From NCBI RefSeq assembly GCF_030816505.1, contig NZ_JAUSYB010000001.1, positions 3,286,001 to 3,350,000 on the forward strand: a DNA stretch of 64,000 bases, read 5' to 3'. Every line of letters begins with the position of its first letter. Within the stretch, counting starts at the first letter, position 1. Shown here piece after piece: positions 1 through 8,206 of the stretch. The notes below the pieces were generated by a model, which was given only the letters and a program-made list of their open reading frames with translations, made no database searches and was not told the origin of the DNA. A program made the position numbers and the translations under genes. Source of the DNA: Microbacterium sp. W4I20. GTDB lineage: Bacteria > Actinomycetota > Actinomycetes > Actinomycetales > Microbacteriaceae.

Positions 1-921
1 GAGCACGTGCCGGGCGTCACCATCGACCGTCAGTGCGGGTCGAGCCAGCAGGCCGTGCACTTCGCCGCGCAGGCCGTGATGAGCGGCACGGCCGACCTCG
101 TGATCGCCGGCGGGCTGCAGAGCATGTCGCAGGTGCCGCTCACGGCATCGGCCACCGTCGGCGAGCAGTTCGGATTCACGACGCCGCTCGCCGAATCGCC
201 GGGGTGGCAGGCGCGCTATGGCGACCAGGAGATCTCGCAGTTCGCCGGCGCCGAACTGATCGCCGAGAAGTGGGGCATCAGCCGCGAGCAGATGGAGCAG
301 TTCGCGCTGGAGAGCCACCGGCGTGCGGCCGTCGCACAAGACGAGGGCCGCTTCGCGGGCGAGATCGCCCCGCTCGCCGGACTCGACCACGACGAAGGCG
401 TGCGACGCGACACCTCCCTCGAGCGCATGGCCGGGCTGCAGCCGCTACGACCCGGCGGCCGGATCACCGCCGCGGTCTCCTCGCAGATCAGCGACGCGTC
501 CAGCGCGGTGCTGGTCGCGAGCGAACGAGCGGTGCGTGAACACGGGCTGACTCCGCGGGCCCGCGTGCACCACCTGACCGTGCGTGGCGACAGCCCGGTG
601 CTGATGCTGAGCGCACCGATCCCGGCGACGCGTCGGGCACTCGAGCGCACCGGCCTGACCGTCGACGACATCGACCTGTTCGAGGTCAACGAGGCGTTCG
701 CGTCGGTCGTGCTCGCGTGGATGCAGGAGGTCGGCGCTCCGCACGACAGGGTCAACGTCAACGGCGGTGCCATCGCGCTCGGGCATCCGATCGGCGCCAC
801 CGGCACGCGACTGATGGCCACTCTGCTCGCCGAGCTCGAGCGCACCGGCGGACGCTACGGCCTGCAGGTGATGTGCGAGGGCGGCGGCGTCGCGAACGTC
901 ACGATCCTCGAGCGCCTCTGA
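1..921 (+). CDS. Acetyl-CoA C-acyltransferase (thiolase), 5' truncated by the window edge
   Basis: Thiolase that cleaves 3-ketoacyl-CoA with CoA in beta-oxidation of fatty acids or steroid side chains. The frame is open from base 1, so roughly the first 80 residues of a ~390-residue enzyme lie outside the window. The nucleophilic Cys is visible in DRQCGSS, the C-terminal His in GHPIGATG, and the second catalytic Cys in MCEGGG. The CEGGG form replaces the common CIGGG and is typical of actinobacterial FadA-like enzymes. All catalytic residues expected in this part are present. The chain stops at a TGA only 16 bases before the end of the convergent GNAT gene. Thiolase fold is certain; the substrate (fatty acid, steroid or acetoacetyl-CoA) is not resolvable. 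Confidence 0.93.
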   Translation, partial: EHVPGVTIDRQCGSSQQAVHFAAQAVMSGTADLVIAGGLQSMSQVPLTASATVGEQFGFTTPLAESPGWQARYGDQEISQFAGAELIAEKWGISREQMEQFALESHRRAAVAQDEGRFAGEIAPLAGLDHDEGVRRDTSLERMAGLQPLRPGGRITAAVSSQISDASSAVLVASERAVREHGLTPRARVHHLTVRGDSPVLMLSAPIPATRRALERTGLTVDDIDLFEVNEAFASVVLAWMQEVGAPHDRVNVNGGAIALGHPIGATGTRLMATLLAELERTGGRYGLQVMCEGGGVANVTILERL

Positions 922-937
922 CGAGGCGACTCGCGGG

Positions 938-1444
938 TCAGCGGACGAAGCGGACTTCGGTCAGCGTCTCGCCGAGGAACGGCTCGGTGTGCGTGGCGCC
1001 GTCGAGCGTGAAGCCGTTGCGCGTGTAGAAGCGGTGCGCGCGGGGGTTGTCCTCCGCGACCCAGAGGTACACCGACTCGTCCTGCTCCACGGCGGCGTCG
1101 AACAGCTTCTGGCCGATGCCGGTGCCGTGCAGCGCGTCGAGCAGGTAGATGAAGTACAGCTCGCGGAGTGCCGGAGCATCCTTGTCGCGGGCCGGGCCCG
1201 AGCCGACGAAGCCGACGATCTCGCGGTCGACCAGCGCCGCGCTCATCTTGAACTCGGGGCCCTGAGCAGCCCAGTGCGTCCACAGCTCGGCCATGCGTCG
1301 GGGCGACACCTTCTCGAGCGCAGCCTTGCTGATCAGGTGGTCGTAGGTCTCGTGCCAGCACTGGGCGTGCACGCGACCGAGGGCTTCCGCATCCACATCA
1401 CGGACCGGACGGACGATGACTTCGGGCTGGGCTTCGGCGCTCAT
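938..1444 (-). CDS. GNAT family N-acetyltransferase
   Basis: A 168-residue acetyltransferase of the GNAT fold, transferring an acetyl group from acetyl-CoA to an unknown amine. The N-terminal VRPVRDVDAEALGRVHA stretch is the usual strand-helix start, IYLLDALHGTGIGQKLFD is the pyrophosphate-binding loop (variant of Q/RxxGxG/A), and NPRAHRFYTRNGF is the C-terminal motif. The ATG at 1444 is supported by a TAGAGT -10 hexamer six bases upstream (1451-1456, minus strand), implying a leaderless message. It converges on the thiolase and stands alone, so context gives no substrate. A distant relative, broken by a duplication, lies at 43916-44450. Confidence 0.85.
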   Translation of the reverse strand: MSAEAQPEVIVRPVRDVDAEALGRVHAQCWHETYDHLISKAALEKVSPRRMAELWTHWAAQGPEFKMSAALVDREIVGFVGSGPARDKDAPALRELYFIYLLDALHGTGIGQKLFDAAVEQDESVYLWVAEDNPRAHRFYTRNGFTLDGATHTEPFLGETLTEVRFVR

Positions 1445-1574
1445 GCCGTGACTCTACGCGCGGCATCCGCTATCAGGAAATCGAGAGGATGCCGTGCGAG
1501 GCGACGCTCCGACGGCTGGAGGATTCGCACAATGAAGTTCCCGGAACGTTCGTCGATGGCTACGATCGATCCTC

Positions 1575-2135
1575 GTGAATGTGATCTGGCGCACCCTCCT
1601 GGTGATCCTCCGTGCGCGTCGCCGCGTGCGACGCGGCAAGACCCTCGATCCGACGGCGGTCGGCACCATCCGATTGACGACTTTGCCGACCGACATCGAC
1701 ATCCTCCGGCACATGAACAACGGGCGCTACCTGTCGCTGTTCGACCTCGGGCGCTGGGATCTGCTGATCCGTACCGGGCTGTTCGGCGCGATGAAGGACC
1801 AGGGCTGGTACGCGGTCGTCTCCAGCGAGACGATCACGTTCCGCAAGTCGCTGGAGCTGTGGCAGAACTTCGAGGTGCAGTCGCGGTTCATCGGCCACGA
1901 TGACAAGGCACTCTTCATGGAGCACCGGGCCGTGGTCGACGGCGAGGTCTACGCGCGGGCTATCGTGCGGGCGCGGATGCTGCGCCGTACCGGCGGCACC
2001 GTCAGCAACGAGGAGCTGTTCGCCGCGGTCGGCAAGCCCGAGGGCGTGCCGGAGATCGACCCGTGGGTGCATGACTGGGCCGCGGCATCCGCTCTTCCGC
2101 CCGTGCGGGCGAAGGCGCCGAGCGTCTGGTCGTAG
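1575..2135 (+). CDS. Hotdog-fold acyl-CoA thioesterase family protein
   Basis: A 186-residue single-domain hotdog protein of the 4-hydroxybenzoyl-CoA thioesterase/THEM6 type. After a basic N-terminus it reads DIDILRHMNNGRYLSLFDLG, where the conserved HMNN(G)xY stretch lies on the central helix that carries the active-site region, followed by the beta-sheet with SSETITFRKSLELWQNFEV. Members hydrolyse acyl-CoA thioesters or act as uncharacterised lipid-metabolism proteins; this one lies one gene from a thiolase but is divergent from its GNAT neighbour and not in an obvious operon. GTG at 1575 was taken because TACGAT lies eight bases upstream; a second GTG at 1581 is possible. Substrate unknown. 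Confidence 0.8.
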   Translation: MNVIWRTLLVILRARRRVRRGKTLDPTAVGTIRLTTLPTDIDILRHMNNGRYLSLFDLGRWDLLIRTGLFGAMKDQGWYAVVSSETITFRKSLELWQNFEVQSRFIGHDDKALFMEHRAVVDGEVYARAIVRARMLRRTGGTVSNEELFAAVGKPEGVPEIDPWVHDWAAASALPPVRAKAPSVWS

Positions 2136-2170
2136 ATCGACTCCAGGCCCTGGCAGCCGAGCGGCTGAGC

Positions 2171-2192
2171 GCGCGCGCTTGCGTTCGCGCGC
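2171..2192. terminator. Short GC hairpin after the thioesterase gene
   Basis: Seven-base arms GCGCGCG and CGCGCGC separated by eight bases, 35 bases after the thioesterase stop. There is no U-tract, so it is only a candidate terminator, and alternating GC runs of this length can arise by composition. Confidence 0.3.
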
Positions 2193-2222
2193 GGGAAGCG
2201 GTGCTGGCCGCACGGCATACGT

Positions 2223-2241
2223 ATTCCATAAGAAATGGAAT
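2223..2241. promoter_or_regulatory. AT-rich inverted repeat upstream of pntAB
   Basis: ATTCCAT and ATGGAAT form perfect seven-base arms around a five-base spacer in an unusually AT-rich patch, about 125 bases before the pntA start. The position and symmetry fit a regulator-binding site; the protein is unknown and no regulator gene adjoins. Confidence 0.4.
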
Positions 2242-2364
2242 TCTTTTCTCGTAATGTGACAAGAAGACCGGGGTGCCGGAACCTCCTCTCAGTACTCTGG
2301 GCGAAACATACGGGCATCGCTGCCCGCCAGACCCCGTCGGAGAAGACGGGCGGAGGAGGAGCAA

Positions 2365-3918
2365 GTGGCAGTCATCGGCATCGTGCGAGAGCCTGCGGGC
2401 GAAGCACGGGTCTCGGCCACCCCGGCGACGATCGCGTCGCTGCGGAAGCTGGGCCACACGGTCAGCGTGGAGCGGGGAGCGGGCGCAGCAGCGTCCTACC
2501 CGGATTCGGAGTACGAGACGGCGGGCGCGACGCTCGTCGACCGGGCAGGGGCATGGGGGAGCGAGATCGTCCTCGCGATCACGGCGCCGGATGCCGCGGA
2601 GATCGCCCTGCTCGCAGACGGGGCCACGCTCATCGCGCTGCTGTCCCCGGCACTCCGCCCCGAACTCGTCGAGTCGCTCGCGCAGCGGGGGATCACGGCG
2701 CTCGCCCTCGACGCGGTGCCGCGCATCTCGCGCGCGCAGTCGATGGACGTGCTCAGCTCGATGGCGAACATCGCGGGCTACCGCGCGGTCGTCGAGGCCG
2801 CGCACGAATTCGGACGCTTCTTCACCGGACAGGTCACCGCCGCGGGCAAGGTGCCGCCGGCGAAGGTGCTCGTCGCCGGAGCCGGAGTCGCCGGTCTCGC
2901 CGCGATCGGCGCCGCATCCAGCCTGGGTGCGATCGTACGCGCGACCGATCCGCGTCCCGAGGTCGCCGACCAGGTCTCCTCGATCGGCGGGACCTATCTG
3001 GCGGTGGACGTGGCAGTCGCGGCATCCGCCGACGGCTACGCGAAGGCGACGAGCGAGGACTACAACCGCCGCGCCGCGGAGATCTACACCGAGCAGGCGG
3101 CCGACGTCGACATCATCATCACGACGGCGCTGATCCCGGGTCGCGCGGCACCGCGTCTGATCACGGCATCCGATGTCTCGCGCATGAAGCCGGGCAGTGT
3201 CATCGTCGACATGGCGGCGGGCCAGGGCGGCAACGTCGAGGGCTCGGTCGCCGGCCAGCGGGTCGTGACCGACAACGGTGTGATCATCCTCGGCTACACC
3301 GACCTCGCCTCGCGCCTCGCTGCGCAGGCCTCGCAGCTGTACGGCACGAACCTCGCCAACCTCGTGGCGCTGCTGACGCCCGGGAAGGACGGGCAGCTGG
3401 TCATCGACTTCGACGACGTCGTGCAGCGGTCGGTCACGGTGGTCCGCGACGGCGAGGTCACCTGGCCGCCGCCCGCGGTGCAGGTCGCGGCGGCTCCCGT
3501 GGCGAAGGCCGCTGCGGCGCCGACCGAGATCGCGGCACCGACCACGATGTCGACCGGCCGCAAGGTCGGGCTCATCGTCGCGGGCATCGCGGCGCTGTTC
3601 GCGGTGAACGCGTTCGCTCCGGCACCGCTGCCCCAGCACTTCACGGTGCTGGTGCTCTCGGTCGTGATCGGGTTCTACGTGATCGGCAAGGTGCACCACG
3701 CGCTGCACACGCCTCTGATGTCGGTGACGAACGCCATCTCCGGTGTGATCGTCGTCGGCGCGATGCTGCAGGTCACCTCGCCGCTCCCCGTGGTGCAAGT
3801 GCTCGCCGCGGTCGCGGTGCTGCTGGCATCCATCAACATCTTCGGCGGATTCGCGGTCACCCGCCGAATGCTCGCCATGTTCACACTCGGGAATTCGACG
3901 AAGGGTGGTCACAAGTGA
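2365..3918 (+). CDS. pntA: Re/Si-specific NAD(P)+ transhydrogenase subunit alpha
   Basis: Alpha subunit of the proton-translocating membrane transhydrogenase, which drives hydride transfer from NADH to NADP+ with the proton gradient and so supplies NADPH. The 517 residues match the usual ~510. Residues 1-370 form the soluble NAD(H)-binding domain [16 protein letters not shown] opens it as in alanine dehydrogenase relatives, and [13 protein letters not shown] near residue 170 is the Rossmann glycine loop. An Ala/Pro linker around 370-390 leads to four hydrophobic segments, the alpha part of membrane domain II. A GGAGGAGGA ribosome site precedes the GTG start. The stop overlaps the pntB start (GTGA), so the two subunits are translationally coupled. 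Confidence 0.96.
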   Translation: MAVIGIVREPAGEARVSATPATIASLRKLGHTVSVERGAGAAASYPDSEYETAGATLVDRAGAWGSEIVLAITAPDAAEIALLADGATLIALLSPALRPELVESLAQRGITALALDAVPRISRAQSMDVLSSMANIAGYRAVVEAAHEFGRFFTGQVTAAGKVPPAKVLVAGAGVAGLAAIGAASSLGAIVRATDPRPEVADQVSSIGGTYLAVDVAVAASADGYAKATSEDYNRRAAEIYTEQAADVDIIITTALIPGRAAPRLITASDVSRMKPGSVIVDMAAGQGGNVEGSVAGQRVVTDNGVIILGYTDLASRLAAQASQLYGTNLANLVALLTPGKDGQLVIDFDDVVQRSVTVVRDGEVTWPPPAVQVAAAPVAKAAAAPTEIAAPTTMSTGRKVGLIVAGIAALFAVNAFAPAPLPQHFTVLVLSVVIGFYVIGKVHHALHTPLMSVTNAISGVIVVGAMLQVTSPLPVVQVLAAVAVLLASINIFGGFAVTRRMLAMFTLGNSTKGGHK

Positions 3919-5312
3919 CCGTCGACGCGCTCGCGGGTGCGGCGTACATCGTCGCGGCCCTGCTGTTCATCCTGAGCCTCGCCGGTCTCAGTCGCCACGA
4001 ATCCGCCCGATCCGGCGTGATCTACGGCATCTCCGGCATGACGATCGCGCTCGTTGCGACCGTCGCCCTGACCGTGGCGGATGCCTGGACGACGGGGGCC
4101 TTCCTCGGTCTCGGCCTGCTCGTGGCGGCGGTCGTCGTCGGCGCCGCGATCGGACTCTGGCGGGCGCGCTCGGTCGAGATGACCGGGATGCCGGAACTCA
4201 TCGCCCTGCTTCACAGCTTCGTCGGTCTCGCCGCCGTGCTGGTGGGCTGGAACGGCTACCTCGCGCATCCGGAGATCGCTCCGGCGCTCTTCGGAATTCA
4301 CAATGCGGAGGTGTTCATCGGTGTCTTCATCGGTGGCGTGACCTTCACCGGGTCGATCGTCGCGTACTTGAAGCTGTCGGCGAAGATGTCGTCGAAGCCG
4401 CTGATGCTGCCGGGCAAGAACATCCTCAACATCGGGGCGCTCGTCGCGTTCGTGGCGCTGACGGTCTGGTTCGTGAACGACCAGCAGCTCGGCCTGCTGA
4501 TCGGCGTGACCCTGCTGGCCTTCGCGCTCGGCTGGCACCTGGTCGCCTCGATCGGCGGCGGCGACATGCCCGTGGTCGTGTCGATGCTGAACAGCTACTC
4601 GGGGTGGGCGGCTGCTGCGGCCGGCTTCCTGCTCAACAACGACCTGCTGATCGTGACGGGTGCGCTCGTCGGCTCGTCGGGTGCCTACCTCTCCTACGTC
4701 ATGTGCAAGGCGATGAACCGCTCGTTCCTGTCGGTGATCGCCGGTGGCTTCGGCATCGTCGCGCCGTCCGCGTCAGACGAGGAATACGGCGAGCACCGCG
4801 AGATCACCGCCGAGGGTGCGGCCGAGATGCTGACCGCGGCGAAGTCCGTCGTGATCACGCCCGGGTACGGGATGGCGGTCGCACAGGCGCAGTATCCGGT
4901 CGCTGACCTCGTGCGTCGGCTGCGGGAGCGGGGCGTGGACGTGCGCTTCGGCATCCATCCTGTCGCCGGCCGACTGCCCGGACACATGAACGTGCTGCTC
5001 GCCGAGGCGAAGGTTCCGTACGACATCGTGCTCAGCATGGACGAGATCAACGATGACCTGGCCGCGACGACCGTCGTGCTGGTGATCGGCGCGAACGACA
5101 CCGTGAATCCCGCCGCCGCCGAGGATCCGTCGAGCCCGATCGCCGGGATGCCGGTGCTCAAGGTGTGGGAGGCCGAGAACGTCATCGTCTTCAAGCGCTC
5201 GATGGCCGCGGGATATGCGGGCGTGCAGAATCCGCTGTTCTTCCGCGACAACGCCTCGATGCTGTTCGGTGACGCGAAGCAGAAGGTGGAGGACATCATC
5301 GCAGCGCTGTGA
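3915..5312 (+). CDS. pntB: Re/Si-specific NAD(P)+ transhydrogenase subunit beta
   Basis: Beta subunit of the transhydrogenase, 465 residues against a usual ~460. Residues 1 to about 265 are hydrophobic helices that complete the proton channel with PntA. The last ~180 residues are domain III, which binds NADP(H): [13 protein letters not shown] is its glycine loop, [18 protein letters not shown] and [10 protein letters not shown] are the conserved nucleotide-binding stretches, and [17 protein letters not shown] closes it. Start GTG at 3915 lies inside the pntA stop. The operon ends at a stem-loop at 5470. No frameshift or missing motif is seen. Confidence 0.96.
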   Translation: MTVDALAGAAYIVAALLFILSLAGLSRHESARSGVIYGISGMTIALVATVALTVADAWTTGAFLGLGLLVAAVVVGAAIGLWRARSVEMTGMPELIALLHSFVGLAAVLVGWNGYLAHPEIAPALFGIHNAEVFIGVFIGGVTFTGSIVAYLKLSAKMSSKPLMLPGKNILNIGALVAFVALTVWFVNDQQLGLLIGVTLLAFALGWHLVASIGGGDMPVVVSMLNSYSGWAAAAAGFLLNNDLLIVTGALVGSSGAYLSYVMCKAMNRSFLSVIAGGFGIVAPSASDEEYGEHREITAEGAAEMLTAAKSVVITPGYGMAVAQAQYPVADLVRRLRERGVDVRFGIHPVAGRLPGHMNVLLAEAKVPYDIVLSMDEINDDLAATTVVLVIGANDTVNPAAAEDPSSPIAGMPVLKVWEAENVIVFKRSMAAGYAGVQNPLFFRDNASMLFGDAKQKVEDIIAAL

Positions 5313-5469
5313 GGCGCCGCCTCCCGACAGGGGTGGCGTCCGGCCGGCAGGGCGTGCGCCTGCGAAGGACGAGTGCGCCTGAAAAGGTCGGGTTTCCGGA
5401 ATCCGGCCTTGCCAGGCGCATTCTTCCTTGCCGGGTGCACCTGTGTGCGCCGTCTGACGAGCACGCGGC

Positions 5470-5504
5470 GGGCCCGCGCACCCCAGGTGGGTAGACGCGG
5501 GCCC
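5470..5504. terminator. Stem-loop between convergent pntB and the immunity-like gene
   Basis: Perfect nine-base arms GGGCCCGCG (5470-5478) and CGCGGGCCC (5496-5504) with a 17-base loop, placed between two convergent genes, so it could end transcription from both sides. There is no U-tract on either strand. Confidence 0.5.
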
Positions 5505-5519
5505 ATCGGCAGAAGTCCT

Positions 5520-6023
5520 TCAGTCCGCGGAGGTCCGTGTCCGCTGATGCTCCGGCGGATCAGGATTGATGAGCGGGACTGCGGGGGGAAGGTCGAGTTC
5601 CGCGAGTACCCGTCCCGCCGCGCGCCATTTATCCGCATACTCGGCGGGAAGCGGGTGCTCCGGAGTCTCCTCCAGGTCGCGTAGCCTCTCACCGAGGAGG
5701 GCATCACTGATCTCTGCGAGGAGCGAGCGCAGCGACTCTGTTCTCCAATTCGCGCCGATGTATTCCGCATTCGGGACGGGAGCGAGTTCGGTCGTGTACG
5801 CGCTTGCAAAGCAGTCAGCGGCCTCAGCCCGCAAGTACGGACTCTTGATCGTGGCGTACCAGCGTCGAAGGAACTCGTCGCAAGGCCCCTCGTCTTGGAG
5901 CCAGCGCTCGTCGTCACTGAGCAAGCGGCGACGGATGCCGTCAGGCGTGAGTTCTGCAGCGGCCTCGAGGGCGCCTTCGAACTGTCCGTCGTAGACGAGG
6001 TCAGCTAGTCGTGATTCCGTCAT
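5520..6023 (-). CDS. Hypothetical acidic protein, possible immunity partner of the upstream small gene
   Basis: A 167-residue soluble acidic protein with no family I can name. It is predicted mostly helical: MTESRLADLVYDGQFEGALE, then repeated short helices rich in Glu, Asp, Leu and Trp, and a Pro-rich C-terminus (DPPEHQRTRTSAD). No signal peptide or membrane segment. Its ATG at 6023 overlaps the TGA of the 64-residue gene before it (ATGA), so the pair is translated together. Base composition is visibly lower in GC than both neighbours, pointing to acquisition. An acidic helical protein coupled downstream of a small basic protein with a toxin-like C-terminus is the usual layout of an immunity gene. 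That role is inference. Confidence 0.6.
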   Translation of the reverse strand: MTESRLADLVYDGQFEGALEAAAELTPDGIRRRLLSDDERWLQDEGPCDEFLRRWYATIKSPYLRAEAADCFASAYTTELAPVPNAEYIGANWRTESLRSLLAEISDALLGERLRDLEETPEHPLPAEYADKWRAAGRVLAELDLPPAVPLINPDPPEHQRTRTSAD

Positions 6024-6214
6024 TTGATCCATCCGTTGCTGATGTCGCCGCTTTTGCTGGTGCGAACCACGATCGTCTGTCCCCGGTGAACCCAGGTGAA
6101 GTCGATGTGGTCCCTTGCGGTCGAACGGGTTCCGTTTGCCACAGCGCCTGCCATGAGGTCTGCGATCTGATCCTTTGTCTTCGCAAGGCGGCTCCAGTTG
6201 TGCTTGGACGCCAT
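6020..6214 (-). CDS. Small basic protein resembling a detached polymorphic-toxin C-terminus
   Basis: A 64-residue protein, basic overall, starting MASKHNWSRLAKTKDQIADL and ending with a strand pattern HRGQTIVVRTSKSGDISNGW. The final ...VVRT..xG.I.N.W arrangement recalls the last two strands of RNase-type toxin tips (BECR fold, as in colicin D/EndoU and polymorphic toxins), but it is far too short for a complete secreted toxin and has no secretion signal. It is coupled by ATGA overlap to the 167-residue acidic protein downstream. A GGGG stretch about eight bases before the ATG could serve for ribosome binding. The gene is real by coupling and composition; the toxin reading is a hypothesis. An antitoxin or phage remnant is the alternative. 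Confidence 0.5.
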   Translation of the reverse strand: MASKHNWSRLAKTKDQIADLMAGAVANGTRSTARDHIDFTWVHRGQTIVVRTSKSGDISNGWIK

Positions 6215-6433
6215 GATGTGACCCCATCTTTGCGCAGATAGGCCGAGGATGAACCTCTAGGGGTGATGTGGGCCATGGCCGCGAACTACTCCGGGCTGTG
6301 GGGTATTTCGCCGTCGCTGTTCACTCGGTGCTGGTGACCGTCCCGGTGTCAAGCGCGTGGCGCCGGTTGGTGAGGTCGGACGGGTCTGTTCGGGAGAGCC
6401 GAGCGAGACGCACCTCGCGGTTGCTCCCGGTTG

Positions 6434-6457
6434 TTGGCGAGCGGAGCGAGACGAAAC
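6434..6457 (+). repeat. Dispersed repeat, GAGCGAGCGGAGCGAGACGA family
   Basis: The core GCGAGCGGAGCGAGACGAA recurs at 58498-58524 inside a coding gene and, diverged, at 43878-43910 and 15614-15638. Here it is intergenic. Confidence 0.65.
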
Positions 6458-6536
6458 ACGTTGCCTGCCTCGAGGGTGCCGAGCGTATGCCGGCATATCG
6501 GAAATGCGCCTTTGATCTGGTGCTTTTCGGGGTCGG

Positions 6537-6567
6537 AATGTCGGTGGCCCCAGGTTGACTAGGGGGT
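6537..6567 (+). promoter_or_regulatory. Conserved leader of the DUF222-HNH gene
   Basis: AATGTCGGTGGCCC (6537-6550) followed by GTTGACTAGGGGGT and the ATG. The same block, with the same spacing to within one base, precedes the paralogue at 44603. TTGACT about seven bases before the ATG could act as a -10 for a leaderless message; the function of the AATGTCGGTGGCCC box is unknown. Confidence 0.55.
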
Positions 6568-8049
6568 ATGAACAGCACCACGGACATCCTGGATCGGGTC
6601 GTCGCCGACCTCGATGCGGTGCTGTCCGAAGACGTGCTGGCGGGGTTGGCGGATGCGGACCGCATGGATGTCCTCCGCGTCGCCGGTGAGGCGTTCCGCC
6701 GTATCGAGGCGGTCGTGGTGGAGTCGGTCGCGTCGGCGGATGTGGACTTCGCGCACTCGTTCGGATGCCGAGGGCAGAACGAACTCCTGCAGCGGGTGTT
6801 GCGCACGGATGTGGCGGGCGCGACGAGGGTGGGGAAAGCCGCAGATGCGGTGCGCCGTCAGATCGGCCCGTCATCGGGGGAGCGGCTGGAGGCCCGGTAC
6901 CCGGCGCTGCGGGAAGCGTTGCTCGACGGGGTGATCGGGGTTGCGGGGTTGTTGGCGGCGATCGGTCCGATCGACAAAGCTGCGCACAAGGTCGGCCGGG
7001 CGGCGATGTTGGCCGCGGATGCTCTGTTGGCGGATCATGCCCGCGGGCACCGGATGGACGACGGCGAGGGTCTCGACCCGGACGCGGAAGCGGATACCGG
7101 CGAGGGCATCGACGACGGGAGCCCGGAGGATGTTCCGGGGCCGCCGGTGACGCCGGAGGATCTGCGCCAGTTCGCGCAGTCGGTCGCGATGTCGTTGGAT
7201 CCTGATGGCCCGGAGCCGTCGGATCGTGGTGCGCAGAATCACCGGTTCTTGACCATCGGTCGCCTTCGTGACGGGTTGCATTCGATCCGCGGCAACGTGC
7301 TCCCGGATGTTGCGGCGCAGTTCCAGTCCGTGATCGATGCGCAGAACAACCCGAAGACGGACGGACCTCCTCGCCCGGGCGTGCGCTTCGAAGAATCCGA
7401 AGGCCGCGGTTCCGCCGGCTCAGAGCACCCCGGTCACGACGATGGTTTCGAGGATGAGCCGATCGACCGGCGCACCGCCGGCCAGAAGCGTCACGACGCG
7501 TTCGCGGCAGCGCTGGGGATCGCGGCCCGCCACCAGGACATGCCTTCGCTCGGTGGGGCCGCCCCCACGCTCGTCGTCCACGTGGACGCGAAAGATCTCG
7601 CCGCGGGCAGAGGATGGGCCACGACGGCCGGGTCCCAAGCCCCCGTCCCACTTCATGTCGCCGCGCACACCGCGTGTAATGGGGCGATCCAACGCGTGTT
7701 GTTCGACGAGGGTCGGATTGTGGGGATCACTGTCACAGACAGGGTGTTCACGGTGCATCAACGACGGGCGATCATCGCCAGAGACCGAGAATGCCTCGTT
7801 CCGGGCTGCCACGTCCCGGCATCCTGGTGTGAGATCCACCACGTGACCGAGCACGCCAGGGGTGGACCGACGCATACCGACAACGGGGTCCCGTTGTGTT
7901 GGTGGCATCACCGGTCACTGGACTGGTCGGGGTGGGAGATCCGTATGAACGACGGTGTCCCCGAAATCCGGGGACCTGAGTGGTGGGACCCCTCCGGGAC
8001 CTGGCGGAGATCGAGACCAGGCATCCCCGAACAACTTCAACGAGCGTGA
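6568..8049 (+). CDS. DUF222 / HNH endonuclease family protein (REP13E12-like), copy 1
   Basis: A 493-residue member of the actinobacterial family related to mycobacterial REP13E12 proteins. The N-terminal ~200 residues are the helical DUF222 domain (MNSTTDILDRVVADL onward, with ELLQRVLRTDVAGATRVG). A low-complexity acidic linker follows (residues ~165-195). The C-terminus is an HNH nuclease: RECLVPGCHVPASWCEIHHV, then HTDNGVPLCWWHH, with the Cys pairs and His-Asn-His residues intact. These proteins are multicopy and often sit next to accessory DNA; their biological role is not established. The paralogue at 44603 is strongly similar, most of all over the HNH domain, and shares the leader. The enzyme is presumed a DNA nuclease. 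Confidence 0.92.
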   Translation: MNSTTDILDRVVADLDAVLSEDVLAGLADADRMDVLRVAGEAFRRIEAVVVESVASADVDFAHSFGCRGQNELLQRVLRTDVAGATRVGKAADAVRRQIGPSSGERLEARYPALREALLDGVIGVAGLLAAIGPIDKAAHKVGRAAMLAADALLADHARGHRMDDGEGLDPDAEADTGEGIDDGSPEDVPGPPVTPEDLRQFAQSVAMSLDPDGPEPSDRGAQNHRFLTIGRLRDGLHSIRGNVLPDVAAQFQSVIDAQNNPKTDGPPRPGVRFEESEGRGSAGSEHPGHDDGFEDEPIDRRTAGQKRHDAFAAALGIAARHQDMPSLGGAAPTLVVHVDAKDLAAGRGWATTAGSQAPVPLHVAAHTACNGAIQRVLFDEGRIVGITVTDRVFTVHQRRAIIARDRECLVPGCHVPASWCEIHHVTEHARGGPTHTDNGVPLCWWHHRSLDWSGWEIRMNDGVPEIRGPEWWDPSGTWRRSRPGIPEQLQRA

Positions 8050-8087
8050 CCACGGCAGACGCCGGCTGGCAGCGCGTTTGATCTCTG

Positions 8088-8115
8088 CAGCCTGCACCCT
8101 TCAGCCTGCACCCTT
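8088..8115 (+). repeat. 14-bp tandem duplication
   Basis: CAGCCTGCACCCTT occurs twice without a gap in the short spacer before putA. It is a simple local duplication with no further copies nearby. Confidence 0.6.
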
Positions 8116-8206
8116 CAGCTCCGGATACCTGCACGCTGCATCCTGCTCTCGCACCCACCGGGTGGCGTCCGCTGCTCGCGCACGATCCAGACCTAATGTG
8201 GTGAAC

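Larger units (their letters stand above)
6215..6567. other. 353-base intergenic region between the toxin-like pair and the first DUF222-HNH gene
   Basis: No credible gene is seen. The region holds divergent upstream sequence for the 64-residue gene, two fragments of the GAGCGAGCGGAGCGAGACGA repeat family (around 6394-6412 and 6434-6457), and, just before 6568, a leader block shared with the second DUF222-HNH gene. Confidence 0.7.
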
